The notes under the pieces were generated by a model. That model was not told the origin of the DNA. It searched no databases and saw nothing but the letters and a program-made list of their open reading frames with translations. Below are positions 1-9,418 of a DNA stretch of 64,000 nt, one piece after another. The stretch comes from an uncultured Alphaproteobacteria bacterium (GTDB lineage: Bacteria; Pseudomonadota; Alphaproteobacteria; RF32; CAG-239), in the NCBI GenBank assembly GCA_934276635.1, contig CAKQTH010000005.1, positions 14,521 through 78,520 on the forward strand, read 5' to 3'. The position numbers were made by a program, and so were the translations under genes. Each line of letters starts with the position of its first letter. Within the stretch, counting starts at the first letter, position 1.

Positions 1-1510
1 ACATTTCAAAACGAGCTGTGGCCGCAGCTAAATCAGATTTTTCGGATTCTTCCACCAGCGGGCAAACCCAATATCCCTGCGCTCCGCCGTCCAATTTTCT
101 TTGCAATCCGGCTATGATTTCATCAATTTTTGTATCCGGCATAACGCGTGTATCAACCGGCTTTCTTCCTTTTGGCAGCTCCGCAATCTGAGAATATTCC
201 ATATCGCCGTACGAGGTCAGAACAAGCGTCCTCGGAATCGGAGTTGCGGTCATCACCAAAATATCGCAGCGATACCCCTTTGCTGACAGAGCAAGCCTTT
301 GCTGAACCCCGAAACGATGTTGTTCATCAATCACCGCAAGCGCCAAATTATGAAATTCCACATTGTCAACAAATAGTGCATGGGTTCCGATTAAGATGTT
401 GATTGTACCATTTTTGAGTTTTTGCAAAATTTCTTCGCGTTTTTTACCCTTAATCCTCCCTGTCAACAATTCGATACATATATTTGATTTTTCGCAAATT
501 TTCCGCATAGTCTCAAAATGCTGTTCGGCCAGAATTTCGGTCGGAACCATAATCGCGGCCTGAAAACCCGCCTCAACCGCATTTAGCATCGCAAGCAACG
601 CCACAACGGTTTTTCCGCTCCCGACATCGCCTTGCAAAAGCCGCAGCATTCTGAAATCAGCCTTCTGATCGGCATATATTTCTTCAAGTGCCTTTTTCTG
701 CGCGTCAGTCAGCTCAAACCCGAGGTCTTGCAAAATCTGTTTACGCAGTTTTCCGTCTCCGCAAATGGATTTTCCTTTTTGCCGCTTGATTTTCTCCCGC
801 GAAATTGCCAAAGCCAGCTGATTGGCCAGCAACTCGTCATAAGCAACTCGGCGGCAATATATCGAATTTGTGTCAATATCTTTGATATTCTGCGGGTTAT
901 GAAGCCTTTTAAGCGCATCGGCAAAATCCGGAAAATTTTGTTGTTTCTTAAAATTTTCGTCTTGCCATTCTGGCATTTTTGGAATTTGCGACAATGCGTA
1001 TTTTGCAACTTTTTCTGCCATTTTATTGCTGATGCCGGCAGTCAGCGGATATATCGGTTCAACTTTCGCAATCTTTTCAAAATCCGATATTCTGCCGATA
1101 TAATCAGGGTGTATCATCTGCCGCATACCATTAAACAGCTCGATTTTTCCGCTTACGACAACCTCTTCGCCGACCGGCAGATTTTTTTCAATCGTCGAAA
1201 GATAATATTTGAAAAAATACAGCACCAACTGTTCGGTTTGGTCTTCTATCACAACCTTATACGGTTGTTTTTTGGTTTTTGGCGCAATATGCTCGACAAC
1301 TTTTCCGCGCACGGTACAGACAACGCCGGTTTTTGCATCGGCAATCAGCGGAGAATATCTCCGGTCAACAATATTGTACGGAAGATGAAAAAGCGCATCA
1401 ACAACCTTCCCCCCGCCGTAAAGCGAGGTTAAAAGTTTGGCGTATCGCGGGCCGACGCCTGAAATATTCTCAATTCCGCGAAACAGCGGATATAAAATCT
1501 CCGGACGCAT
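1..1510 (-). CDS. recG: ATP-dependent DNA helicase RecG, C-terminus cut by window edge
   Basis: RecG remodels stalled replication forks and Holliday junctions. The frame starts at an ATG at 1510 and stays open to base 1, giving about 503 residues; the last part of the helicase C-lobe lies outside the window. Visible in order are the N-terminal wedge/OB region (residues about 1-230), Walker A GDVGSGKT, the DEQHRFGV box and the MTATPIPRTL motif. These motifs also occur in Mfd next door, but the wedge region and the GVGPRYAKLL start are RecG-like. It is divergent from mfd with 91 bases between the starts. Identification is firm; only the end is missing. Confidence 0.96.
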   Translation of the reverse strand, partial: MRPEILYPLFRGIENISGVGPRYAKLLTSLYGGGKVVDALFHLPYNIVDRRYSPLIADAKTGVVCTVRGKVVEHIAPKTKKQPYKVVIEDQTEQLVLYFFKYYLSTIEKNLPVGEEVVVSGKIELFNGMRQMIHPDYIGRISDFEKIAKVEPIYPLTAGISNKMAEKVAKYALSQIPKMPEWQDENFKKQQNFPDFADALKRLHNPQNIKDIDTNSIYCRRVAYDELLANQLALAISREKIKRQKGKSICGDGKLRKQILQDLGFELTDAQKKALEEIYADQKADFRMLRLLQGDVGSGKTVVALLAMLNAVEAGFQAAIMVPTEILAEQHFETMRKICEKSNICIELLTGRIKGKKREEILQKLKNGTINILIGTHALFVDNVEFHNLALAVIDEQHRFGVQQRLALSAKGYRCDILVMTATPIPRTLVLTSYGDMEYSQIAELPKGRKPVDTRVMPDTKIDEIIAGLQRKLDGGAQGYWVCPLVEESEKSDLAAATARFEM

Positions 1511-1538
1511 TTTTTATATCAAAATCCTCACAAAAATG

Positions 1539-1566
1539 TTGCTCTTGTTCATATATTGTATATACT
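1539..1566 (+). promoter_or_regulatory. Candidate sigma-70 promoter for mfd
   Basis: TTGCTC and TATACT separated by 16 bases in the AT-rich recG-mfd divergent spacer, about 35 bases upstream of the mfd ATG. The match is moderate and nothing else in the spacer scores better by eye. Confidence 0.45.
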
Positions 1567-1601
1567 TCACTTTAACATACAAAAATATAAAGTTGGGAAA
1601 T

Positions 1602-4600
1602 ATGTCAAAAGATATCAACAGTTTTGCAAACAAAATCGTCGGCCCGATGGTTGACGGATACGATGCGTTTTGGCTTTCAAAGTTTGTGCTTGCGCTCAAA
1701 AACGACTTGCTTTATATCACAAGCGACGGAAATGCCCTTGAACAGGCGGCGTTATCACTGGCATATTTTTGCCCAGATGTCGAGATTTTGAAATTTCCAG
1801 CTTGGGACACGGTTCCGTATGACAGAGTGTCGCCGAATGCCGAAATTGCGGCTCAAAGAATCCGTACGCTTGATTTGCTGTGCAACAAAAACGGAAAGTC
1901 CAAACCGAAAATCGTTATTACCAGCATCGGCGCCGTTTTGCAAAAGCTTCCGCCGAAAAAAGTTTTTCTCAATGCCGAAAAAACGCTGAAAAAAGGCGGA
2001 AAACTTGCGTTGATTGATTTTATACATTATGCCGAAACCAACGGATACACCCGCGTTGAACAGGTTATGGAAAGCGGAGAATATGCAATCAGAGGCGATA
2101 TTGCCGACATTTTCCCGAGCGGCAGCGAAAATCCGGTTCGTATTGATTTTTTTGATGATGAGATTGAGCGAATGCGCTTTTTTGATGCATATACTCAAAG
2201 AACTTTGCAAGATATTGATTCATATACATTTCAGGTTGCCGGAGAGGTTTCTTTGGGGCAACAGACAATCAAAACTTTTCGCCAGAAATATCGTGAAATA
2301 TTCGGTGCCGCGGGCATCAAAGATGAACTTTATGAGGCTGTTTCTGCCGGCAAAAAATATACAGGTATGGAAAATTGGCTGCCGTTGTTTTATGAAGACT
2401 CCCTTCCCTCGATTTTTGATTATATGCCTTTGGCAACCGTGGTTCTGGGCAAAAACACCGACGAGGCCGCGGAGTCCAAAATTTCATCGATTATTGAGCA
2501 TTTTCAGGCTCGTCTTGAGGCTTTGCCAATTGCCGAAAAGTCACAGACAGATGCATACCGCCCGATTTCTCCCGAGCTTTTATACCTCAAAAAAGAACAG
2601 ATTTTCAATCGGCAGAATACTGTTGTTTTCAGCCCGCTCAATCTTCCGAAAAGCGAAGGTGCGGTTGTGACCGGAGCAACTCCGGGGCGAGACTTTTTTC
2701 ATGCAAAAAACATATCTTTGAACAAAGTTTATGAAGATTTGGCTGATTATTTGGCCGAAAACGGACGCAGAAATCGCATAATATTCTGCAATTCGGAAGG
2801 TTCGCGCGAGCGCATTGTTTCCGTTTTGCAACAATATAAATTTAAGGATATTGCGGTTGCGGACACCTATTCGGCCGCGCAAAAACTGTTTTCAATCAAA
2901 AAAACGGCCATCTGCGTTTTGGAAATTGCCCACGGATTCCGCGATGAAGATGTCTGCTTTGTTACCGAGGCCGATATTTTCGGTGAAAAGCAAAACCGCC
3001 GGCCAAAAAAGCGCAAAAATGCCAATGATGTGATTTTGGATATGGACTCGCTTTCGGTTGGAGAGCTTGTGGTTCATATTGAACACGGCGTCGGTCGTTT
3101 TGAAGGGCTTGAAAATATCGTTGCCGGTGGCGCGCCTCATGATTGCCTCAAAATTTTGTATGCAAATAACGACCGCCTTTTTGTTCCGGTTGAAAATATC
3201 GGTGTAATATCAAAATACGGTTCCGATGATGAGGGCGTAAAGCTTGACAATCTCGGCGGCGGTGCATGGCAGGCAAAAAAGGCCAAAGTCAAAGAAAAAA
3301 TCAAAGATATTGCCGAAAAATTGATTAAAATCGCGGCGTTGCGCAACCTCAAAACCGCAGAGACATTTGTTCCGGAACACGGCTTATATGAAAACTTTTG
3401 CGCAAAATTTCCTTATAACGAAACAGATGATCAAAAGAACGCCATAAGCGATGTGTTATCGGATTTGTCTCTCGGACGACCAATGGACAGGCTTGTGTGC
3501 GGCGATGTCGGTTTCGGCAAAACTGAAGTTGCCTTGCGTGCCGCATTTACGGTCGCATCTTCCGGCGCTCAGGTCGCGCTGATTGTGCCGACAACTTTGC
3601 TCGCGCGCCAGCATTATCTCACATTTTTGGAGCGTATGAAAGGTTTCGGCATCAAAGTTAAGATGCTGTCTCGTCTGGTGACGCAAAAAGAAGCCAAAGA
3701 AGTTAAAAAAGGACTGGAAGAAGGCTCGATTGAAATTGTAATCGGCACCCACGCGCTTTTGGCAAACGATATAAAATTCTGCAACTTAGGACTGCTGATT
3801 GTTGATGAAGAGCAGCATTTTGGCGTTACACACAAAGAAAAGCTGAAAACTCTGAAAGAAGATGTGCATATTCTGACCCTCAGCGCCACCCCTATTCCGC
3901 GTACTTTGCAGTTGTCACTTACAGGTATCAAACAGCTCAGTATTATCGCGACTCCGCCGGTTGACCGAATGGCCGCCCGCAGCTTTGTGATGCCTTTTGA
4001 TCAGGTTATGATAAAAGAAGCTGTTTATCGTGAAAAATATCGCGGCGGCCAGACATTTTTCGTTTGTCCGAGAATATCCGACCTGATTGAAGTTGAAGAC
4101 AAGCTGCGTCAGCTGTTGCCGGATATCAAAATTGTGGCGGCTCACGGACAGATGCCGGCAAAACATTTGGAAGATGTTATGACCGATTTTGCCGACAAAA
4201 AATATGATATGCTGCTTTCGACCACAATCATTGAATCGGGCATCGATTTGCCGAATGTGAACACTATGATTATATATCGTGCGGATATGTTCGGAATGGC
4301 TCAGCTCTATCAGCTCAAGGGTCGTATCGGCCGTTCAAAAGCCAGAGGATACTGCTATTTTACGATTCCGAACAAAAAAGCTCTCAAGCCGACTGCGGAA
4401 AAGAGGCTCAGTATTTTGCAGGCGCTTGATTCTCTCGGCGCCGGATTTTCGCTTGCCAGCCACGATATGGATATCAGAGGTGCCGGAAATGTTTTGGGCG
4501 AAGAACAATCCGGACATATCAAAGATGTCGGTATTGCGCTTTATCATCACCTGTTGGAAGAAGAACTTGTTCGCCAACGCGCAATTAAGGAGCATGAAGA

Positions 4601-5066
4601 AGCTCCGAAATTCAGCGATTGGATGCCGCAAATCAATACCGGCGTGCCGATTATGATACCTCAGGAATATATCTCGGATCTGGGCATCAGGCTCGGGCTT
4701 TATCGCCGTATCGGCAACCTCAAGGACAAAAACGAGATTTCAGATATGAAAGAAGAGCTTATCGATCGTTTCGGCCCTCTTCCGCAAGAAGTTGAAAATC
4801 TGTTGAAAACCATAGAAATCAAGCAGCTTTGCTATGCCGTCAATGTTGAAAAAATTGAAGCCGGCAGCAAAGGGATTTTGATAGATTTTCACAACAAACA
4901 ATTTGCAAAGCCTGAAAAACTGATTGATTTTATTGCAAAAAGTTTCGGAAAAATCAAAGTTCGTCCAGACCAAAAGATTTTGATTGAAGGAAATTTTGAG
5001 CAATATTCCATCAGGATTGCCGAAACAAAAAGATATATCGAAAAGCTGATAGAGCTTGCGGTTTAG
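1602..5066 (+). CDS. mfd: Transcription-repair coupling factor Mfd
   Basis: Mfd displaces RNA polymerase stalled at DNA lesions and recruits UvrA. The 1154-residue length is normal. Seen in order: UvrB-like N-terminal modules, the polymerase-interacting domain beginning near EHGVGRFEGLE, Walker A GDVGFGKT, the DEEQHFGV box, the LSATPIPRTL motif, the TRG region with GRIGRSKARGYCY, and a C-terminal D7 domain. The frame is open back to 1437, inside recG, but the ATG at 1602 gives the family's usual N-terminus and sits behind the candidate promoter, so I chose it although its SD is weak. Its stop codon overlaps that of the converging EF-hand gene by three bases. Confidence 0.97.
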   Translation: MSKDINSFANKIVGPMVDGYDAFWLSKFVLALKNDLLYITSDGNALEQAALSLAYFCPDVEILKFPAWDTVPYDRVSPNAEIAAQRIRTLDLLCNKNGKSKPKIVITSIGAVLQKLPPKKVFLNAEKTLKKGGKLALIDFIHYAETNGYTRVEQVMESGEYAIRGDIADIFPSGSENPVRIDFFDDEIERMRFFDAYTQRTLQDIDSYTFQVAGEVSLGQQTIKTFRQKYREIFGAAGIKDELYEAVSAGKKYTGMENWLPLFYEDSLPSIFDYMPLATVVLGKNTDEAAESKISSIIEHFQARLEALPIAEKSQTDAYRPISPELLYLKKEQIFNRQNTVVFSPLNLPKSEGAVVTGATPGRDFFHAKNISLNKVYEDLADYLAENGRRNRIIFCNSEGSRERIVSVLQQYKFKDIAVADTYSAAQKLFSIKKTAICVLEIAHGFRDEDVCFVTEADIFGEKQNRRPKKRKNANDVILDMDSLSVGELVVHIEHGVGRFEGLENIVAGGAPHDCLKILYANNDRLFVPVENIGVISKYGSDDEGVKLDNLGGGAWQAKKAKVKEKIKDIAEKLIKIAALRNLKTAETFVPEHGLYENFCAKFPYNETDDQKNAISDVLSDLSLGRPMDRLVCGDVGFGKTEVALRAAFTVASSGAQVALIVPTTLLARQHYLTFLERMKGFGIKVKMLSRLVTQKEAKEVKKGLEEGSIEIVIGTHALLANDIKFCNLGLLIVDEEQHFGVTHKEKLKTLKEDVHILTLSATPIPRTLQLSLTGIKQLSIIATPPVDRMAARSFVMPFDQVMIKEAVYREKYRGGQTFFVCPRISDLIEVEDKLRQLLPDIKIVAAHGQMPAKHLEDVMTDFADKKYDMLLSTTIIESGIDLPNVNTMIIYRADMFGMAQLYQLKGRIGRSKARGYCYFTIPNKKALKPTAEKRLSILQALDSLGAGFSLASHDMDIRGAGNVLGEEQSGHIKDVGIALYHHLLEEELVRQRAIKEHEEAPKFSDWMPQINTGVPIMIPQEYISDLGIRLGLYRRIGNLKDKNEISDMKEELIDRFGPLPQEVENLLKTIEIKQLCYAVNVEKIEAGSKGILIDFHNKQFAKPEKLIDFIAKSFGKIKVRPDQKILIEGNFEQYSIRIAETKRYIEKLIELAV

Positions 5067-5425
5067 AACATTTCTTCGCCGTCTTCGCGCAATTTGGTAT
5101 AATATCTTTCCAAATCTTCGAGGGTGATTTTTCCTTTGCCCTGAGTATCCATTTCTTTAAATCGCTCCTCATTTGTTTTGTAATAGCCTTTTTTCTTGGC
5201 TATTTTGACATTTTTGCGGTCGTTTACGGTCATCGGGCGGTTTTTTCTGAGGTCATATTCTTCAAATGTCAAAAAACCGTCTTTGTCTTTGTCGCAATAT
5301 TCCATATCCGCGCGAGCAAGTCTGACCGCCGGATTGCGCGAAACCGGAGTAACCTGAAATTTTGCATCTGCGTCAACAGAAGCAAACATCGGCAACATTG
5401 CAATCAAAATCCAAAATTTTTTCAT
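5063..5425 (-). CDS. Exported EF-hand calcium-binding protein
   Basis: A 120-residue protein with a signal peptide (residues about 1-21, ending DADA). One canonical EF-hand loop, DKDKDGFLTFEE, lies near residue 45. A second, degenerate loop, DTQGKGKITLED, lies near residue 93 and has G and K where acidic ligands are expected. Between them is a basic helical stretch. It probably binds calcium in the periplasm; partner and role are unknown. The gene is 12 bases downstream of lolD on the same strand and may be the last gene of the lol operon. Its stop overlaps the mfd stop. Confidence 0.8.
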   Translation of the reverse strand: MKKFWILIAMLPMFASVDADAKFQVTPVSRNPAVRLARADMEYCDKDKDGFLTFEEYDLRKNRPMTVNDRKNVKIAKKKGYYKTNEERFKEMDTQGKGKITLEDLERYYTKLREDGEEMF

Positions 5426-5437
5426 CTGCTTTCCCTC

Positions 5438-6160
5438 TTAATAAAAGTTTTTACCCTGTATAAAGCTTGAAAAACCTATATCCGCCAAACGCCCCGATTT
5501 AAGCTGAACTTTGCGATCCATACGCTTTGCCAAATCCATATTATGAGTTGCAATAAGCGCGGATAAACCGGTTTCTTTTACAATCTTCAAAAGCTCGGCA
5601 AAAACAGCCTCAGATGTGTCCGGATCAAGGTTTCCGGTCGGTTCGTCCGCAAGCAGCAGCTTCGGAGTATTGGCAATCGCACGGGCAATGGCCACTCTTT
5701 GCTGTTCGCCGCCCGAAAGCTCTGCAGGACGATGTTTCAACCGCTCGCTCAAGCCCAATCTTTCAAGCAGCCACGCGGCTTTTTCTTTTGCCTGCTTTTC
5801 CTTTGTGCCTTTAATCAGCTGCGGAAGCATCACATTTTCTAATGCCGAAAAATCAGGCAGCAGGTTGTGATATTGATAAACAAAACCGAGATAATCGCGC
5901 CGCAGCTCTGTTCTCAGGTTGTCATTCATCTCGCTGCACAAACCTCCGTCTAAAAATATATCACCGCTGTCGGGTTTTTCAAGCAGGCCGGCAATTTGCA
6001 GCAATGTAGATTTTCCGGAGCCTGAAGGTCCGATAAGTGCGACAATTTCGTTCGGCATAATATCAAAATCGATATTTTGCAAAACATCAAGCTGTTCGCT
6101 GCCCTGACGAAAAGATTTTTTTACAGATTTCATCTGTAATGTCGGTATAATTTTATTCAT
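5438..6160 (-). CDS. lolD: Lipoprotein-releasing ABC transporter ATPase LolD
   Basis: ATPase of the LolCDE complex, which extracts outer-membrane lipoproteins from the inner membrane and passes them to LolA. The 240 residues carry Walker A GPSGSGKST, a Q-loop region, signature LSGGEQQRVAIARA, Walker B LLLADEPTGNLD and the switch histidine in IATHN. The YQYHNLLPDFSALENV stretch is typical of LolD within the MacB/LolD group. The start overlaps the end of the permease gene by 8 bases, consistent with translational coupling. Confidence 0.93.
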   Translation of the reverse strand: MNKIIPTLQMKSVKKSFRQGSEQLDVLQNIDFDIMPNEIVALIGPSGSGKSTLLQIAGLLEKPDSGDIFLDGGLCSEMNDNLRTELRRDYLGFVYQYHNLLPDFSALENVMLPQLIKGTKEKQAKEKAAWLLERLGLSERLKHRPAELSGGEQQRVAIARAIANTPKLLLADEPTGNLDPDTSEAVFAELLKIVKETGLSALIATHNMDLAKRMDRKVQLKSGRLADIGFSSFIQGKNFY

Positions 6161-7400
6161 AACGCAAAGCCTCCACCGGATCCATTTTTGCGGCGCGCCA
6201 AGCCGGATATATCGTGGCCAGAAATGACAAGCTCAAAGAAACGACTGCAACAATCATAACTTCAGACACATTTACAACCGCCGGCAGCTGCGACAAAAAG
6301 TATATTTCTGCCGAAAACAATTCGTGGCCGCTCAAATTTTCCAAAAATCGGCGGATATTTTCAATATTGCGGCAGAATAAAAGCCCTCCGCCGACGCCTA
6401 GCATTGTGCCGACAATCCCGATAAACGCACCATCCAAAAAGAATATCCGCATAATCATTCCTCTGGTCGCGCCGAATGTTCTGAGAACGGCGATATCCCT
6501 ACCCTTGTCCTTTACCAGCATAATCAGACCTGTAATGATATTAAACGCGGCAACCAAAATTATCAGCGTCAAAATGATAAACATCACATTGCGTTCAACC
6601 CCGAGAGCATTGAAAAACGCCGCGTTGCTTTGCTGCCAGTCATACACATATGCCGCATCGCCAATACTTTCTTCAACCGCCTCTTTCACCTCATTTAAAT
6701 ATCGGTCGTTTTTAAGCGTTACATCAATGCTCGAAACTCCGTCCTGCATACCGAAATACAGCTGCGCGCTGTCAAGCGGCATAAAAATAAACGAAGAATC
6801 ATATTCATACATACCGACATCAAATGTTCCGATAACTTTATATGATTTCATTCTAGGCACCGTTCCAAACGCCGTAACTTTTCCGTTCGGCGAAATAAGC
6901 GTAATTTCATCTCCGCGGAAGACGCCGAGTTTGTTGGCCAGACGACGGCCGAGAATCACTCCGTCATCGACAAATTCATCTAAATCAACATCAACAACCG
7001 AATTGCGCAAAATTTCTTTCTTTTGCAAATCTTCGGCCGATATGCCGCGCACCATTGCTCCTTCCGCGCTTCTGCCGGTAGAAACCAAAATCTGTTTTTC
7101 TATCAGTGGGATAACTGTTTGAACTTCATCAAATTTTTCGATTTCCGCAACGGCTGAAACATAGTTGTTAAACGGCTGACCCGCCTGCGCAATAATGGAA
7201 ATATGCCCGTTAATACCCAAAATCCTGCCCAAAAGCTCATGACGAAAACCATTCATAACCGACATAACGATAATAAGCGTTGCAACACCGAGTGCAATTC
7301 CGGCAAAGGCAAATCCGGTAATTACGGATATAAAACCTTCTTTGCGTTTTGCGCGCAGATATCGTCCGGCGACTACTCTTTCAAATTTTGAAAAAATCAT
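6153..7400 (-). CDS. lolC: Lipoprotein-releasing permease LolC/LolE
   Basis: Inner-membrane subunit of the lipoprotein-sorting ABC transporter. The 415 residues show the family layout: a first membrane helix at about residues 22-48 (ALGVATLIIVMSVMNG), a large periplasmic domain, three C-terminal helices and the FtsX-type ending DPVEALRYE. The N-terminal FERVVAGRYLRAKRKEGFISVI matches LolC/LolE. A single permease gene is present, as in many alphaproteobacteria where one protein serves as both LolC and LolE (inference). It is upstream of and overlaps lolD. Confidence 0.92.
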   Translation of the reverse strand: MIFSKFERVVAGRYLRAKRKEGFISVITGFAFAGIALGVATLIIVMSVMNGFRHELLGRILGINGHISIIAQAGQPFNNYVSAVAEIEKFDEVQTVIPLIEKQILVSTGRSAEGAMVRGISAEDLQKKEILRNSVVDVDLDEFVDDGVILGRRLANKLGVFRGDEITLISPNGKVTAFGTVPRMKSYKVIGTFDVGMYEYDSSFIFMPLDSAQLYFGMQDGVSSIDVTLKNDRYLNEVKEAVEESIGDAAYVYDWQQSNAAFFNALGVERNVMFIILTLIILVAAFNIITGLIMLVKDKGRDIAVLRTFGATRGMIMRIFFLDGAFIGIVGTMLGVGGGLLFCRNIENIRRFLENLSGHELFSAEIYFLSQLPAVVNVSEVMIVAVVSLSLSFLATIYPAWRAAKMDPVEALRYE

Positions 7401-7474
7401 TAGTTTCTCCCTGTTTTTTATACTTTATATAAGTTTATTTCTTATTTTGCAACAACCTATTGATTTTTACAAAC

Positions 7475-7512
7475 AAAAAGCCCCGCGCGAAAAACTATCG
7501 CCGGAGCTTTTT
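7475..7512 (-). terminator. Rho-independent terminator after ftsZ
   Basis: A run of A, then AGCCCCG, a loop and CGGAGCT followed by T residues. The stem has one internal mismatch and can end transcription in either direction. It closes the division operon 20 bases after the ftsZ stop. Confidence 0.7.
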
Positions 7513-7531
7513 CTTCCTCAAAATTTGCGGA

Positions 7532-9319
7532 TTAACTTCTTCTTAAAAACGACGGAATATCAAGGTTTAATTTTTCGTCATCATCAAAAATATCGTCATC
7601 GCCGAAATCTGAGCTCAGCTTTGGAGCTGCTTTTTCTTCAACTTTCGGCTCAATTTTCGGTTCTTCTTTTTTGCGGTTGCGCTTTGCTATCGAAAAACCG
7701 GCCATTCTTTCCAAAAATGTCGGAGTTCTGCTTTGAGAAACCAAAACTTCAGGTTCCTCTTTTTCTTCTCTTTCTTCAGGAACGGATCCGGAGAACAATT
7801 CCGGTTCTTTTTCAACATTCACAACCGGAGCTTTCGGCTCAAAAGTATCGGACAAATCAGGGATTATATCTTCAACTTCAATATCTTTTGCCGGTTCTTC
7901 CTGCTTGTTGATGATTGCATTAAACAAAGAAGATGCTTTCGGCATTCCGTCCATAACCGACGAGTTTTCAAACATATCGTTGTCTTCAAACTTGTCAAAA
8001 TCTGCATCGTGCGCATGATTAAACGGAATTTCTTCGTCAATTCTGATTTCATCGATATTGAGCGGCTGAGTATGTTCAATTTCCTGCATTACATCAGGCT
8101 CGTCGTCCATAAACGGAAATTCTTTTTCTTCTTCATTGTTTTCTGATGCAATATGTTCCGGAATTGTTGTTTCTTCAACTTCTTCAACGGTTTCAAACGA
8201 AGCGACTTCCGGTTCTTCCGGCTTTGTGGCCGGTTCTTCTGAAATTTCCGTTTTCGGCAAAGCTGCGCCTTCAGGAGTGATATAGCTTTCATCTATATAA
8301 GACGGGCTTTTGCGTTCCATTGTTCCGTATCTTTCGCGAAGAGGAACCCCGTCGCCGATTCCGGTTGCGACAACCGAAACACGGATTTTGCCGTCCAAAG
8401 CTTCATTAAAACTGGAGCCGAAAATGATATTTGCATCTTCATCAACTTCTTCTTTAATACGGTTTGCGGCAGCGTCAATTTCCATAAGGGTGATGTCCGA
8501 GCTTCCGGTAATATTAATCAAAACGCCTTTTGCGCCGCGCATTGAACAATCATCAAGCAACGGGTTTGCAAGCGCCTGTTCGGCAGCTCTGATAGCGCGA
8601 TCTTCACCTTCGGCCTCGCCTGTCCCCATAATCGCTTTGCCTCTGTCTTCCATAATGCTTTTTACATCGGCAAAATCTAGGTTAATCAACCCTGGCATCA
8701 TCATCAAATCGGTAATCGAACGAACGCCGGAATAAAGCACATTATCCGCCATCACAAATGCATCGGAAAGAGTTGTGTTTTTGTCGGCGATTCTGAACAG
8801 ATTCTGGTTAGGGATAATGATGATGCTGTCAACTTCTTTAGTAAACTCTTCTACTGCGGCATCGGCAATTTCCTGTCTTTTTTTGCCTTCAAAAGCAAAC
8901 GGTTTTGTGACAACGCCGACAGTCAAAATCCCTTTATCTTTTGCAATTTTTGCAACAACCGGAGCTGCGCCGGAGCCTGTACCGCCGCCCATTCCGGCAG
9001 TAATAAACACCATATTTGCCCCCTCAAGCGAAGCCTCTATTTCTTCTTTGGCTTCTTCTGCGGACATTCTGCCGACTTCGGGTCTCGCACCGGAGCCGAG
9101 GCCGCGGGTTGTTTCAAGCCCGATTTGAATCTTTTTGCCGGCCAAAGAATTTTCCAACGCCTGAGCATCGGTGTTTGCAACAACAAAATCCACGCCTTCA
9201 AGATTTTTGGAAATCATATTGTTAACGGCATTGCCGCCGCCACCGCCGACTCCGATAACCGTAATACGCGGTTTGAGTTGCGATATGGTTTTATCTCCAA
9301 CACCTATTTTGATTGTCAT
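7532..9319 (-). CDS. ftsZ: Cell division protein FtsZ with long acidic linker
   Basis: Tubulin-like GTPase forming the Z ring. Residues about 15-335 form the GTPase and C-terminal domains, with the glycine-rich GVGGGGGNAVN and tubulin signature GGGTGSGAAPV. Then comes an unusually long, acidic linker (about 240 residues, rich in E, P and D) and a conserved final peptide, LDIPSFLRRS, which in the family binds FtsA and ZipA-like anchors. The total of 595 residues is long compared with about 380 in E. coli; long linkers are known in alphaproteobacteria. An SD (GGAG) lies 9 bases before the ATG. A 99-base AT-rich gap from ftsA could hold its own promoter. Confidence 0.97.
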   Translation of the reverse strand: MTIKIGVGDKTISQLKPRITVIGVGGGGGNAVNNMISKNLEGVDFVVANTDAQALENSLAGKKIQIGLETTRGLGSGARPEVGRMSAEEAKEEIEASLEGANMVFITAGMGGGTGSGAAPVVAKIAKDKGILTVGVVTKPFAFEGKKRQEIADAAVEEFTKEVDSIIIIPNQNLFRIADKNTTLSDAFVMADNVLYSGVRSITDLMMMPGLINLDFADVKSIMEDRGKAIMGTGEAEGEDRAIRAAEQALANPLLDDCSMRGAKGVLINITGSSDITLMEIDAAANRIKEEVDEDANIIFGSSFNEALDGKIRVSVVATGIGDGVPLRERYGTMERKSPSYIDESYITPEGAALPKTEISEEPATKPEEPEVASFETVEEVEETTIPEHIASENNEEEKEFPFMDDEPDVMQEIEHTQPLNIDEIRIDEEIPFNHAHDADFDKFEDNDMFENSSVMDGMPKASSLFNAIINKQEEPAKDIEVEDIIPDLSDTFEPKAPVVNVEKEPELFSGSVPEEREEKEEPEVLVSQSRTPTFLERMAGFSIAKRNRKKEEPKIEPKVEEKAAPKLSSDFGDDDIFDDDEKLNLDIPSFLRRS

Positions 9320-9418
9320 ATTCAGATTCTCCGATTTTTATTTTATATTTTATAAAAAGTTGGCTTAACTATATGTAAAATAGATTAAGTTTTAGTTACC
9401 AAAAAAAATAAAAATATC

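Noticed and set aside
632..1432. Long plus-strand open frame of 266 codons
   Set aside because: It is antisense to recG, which carries clear helicase motifs across the same bases; its own translation is low-complexity with no motif or SD.
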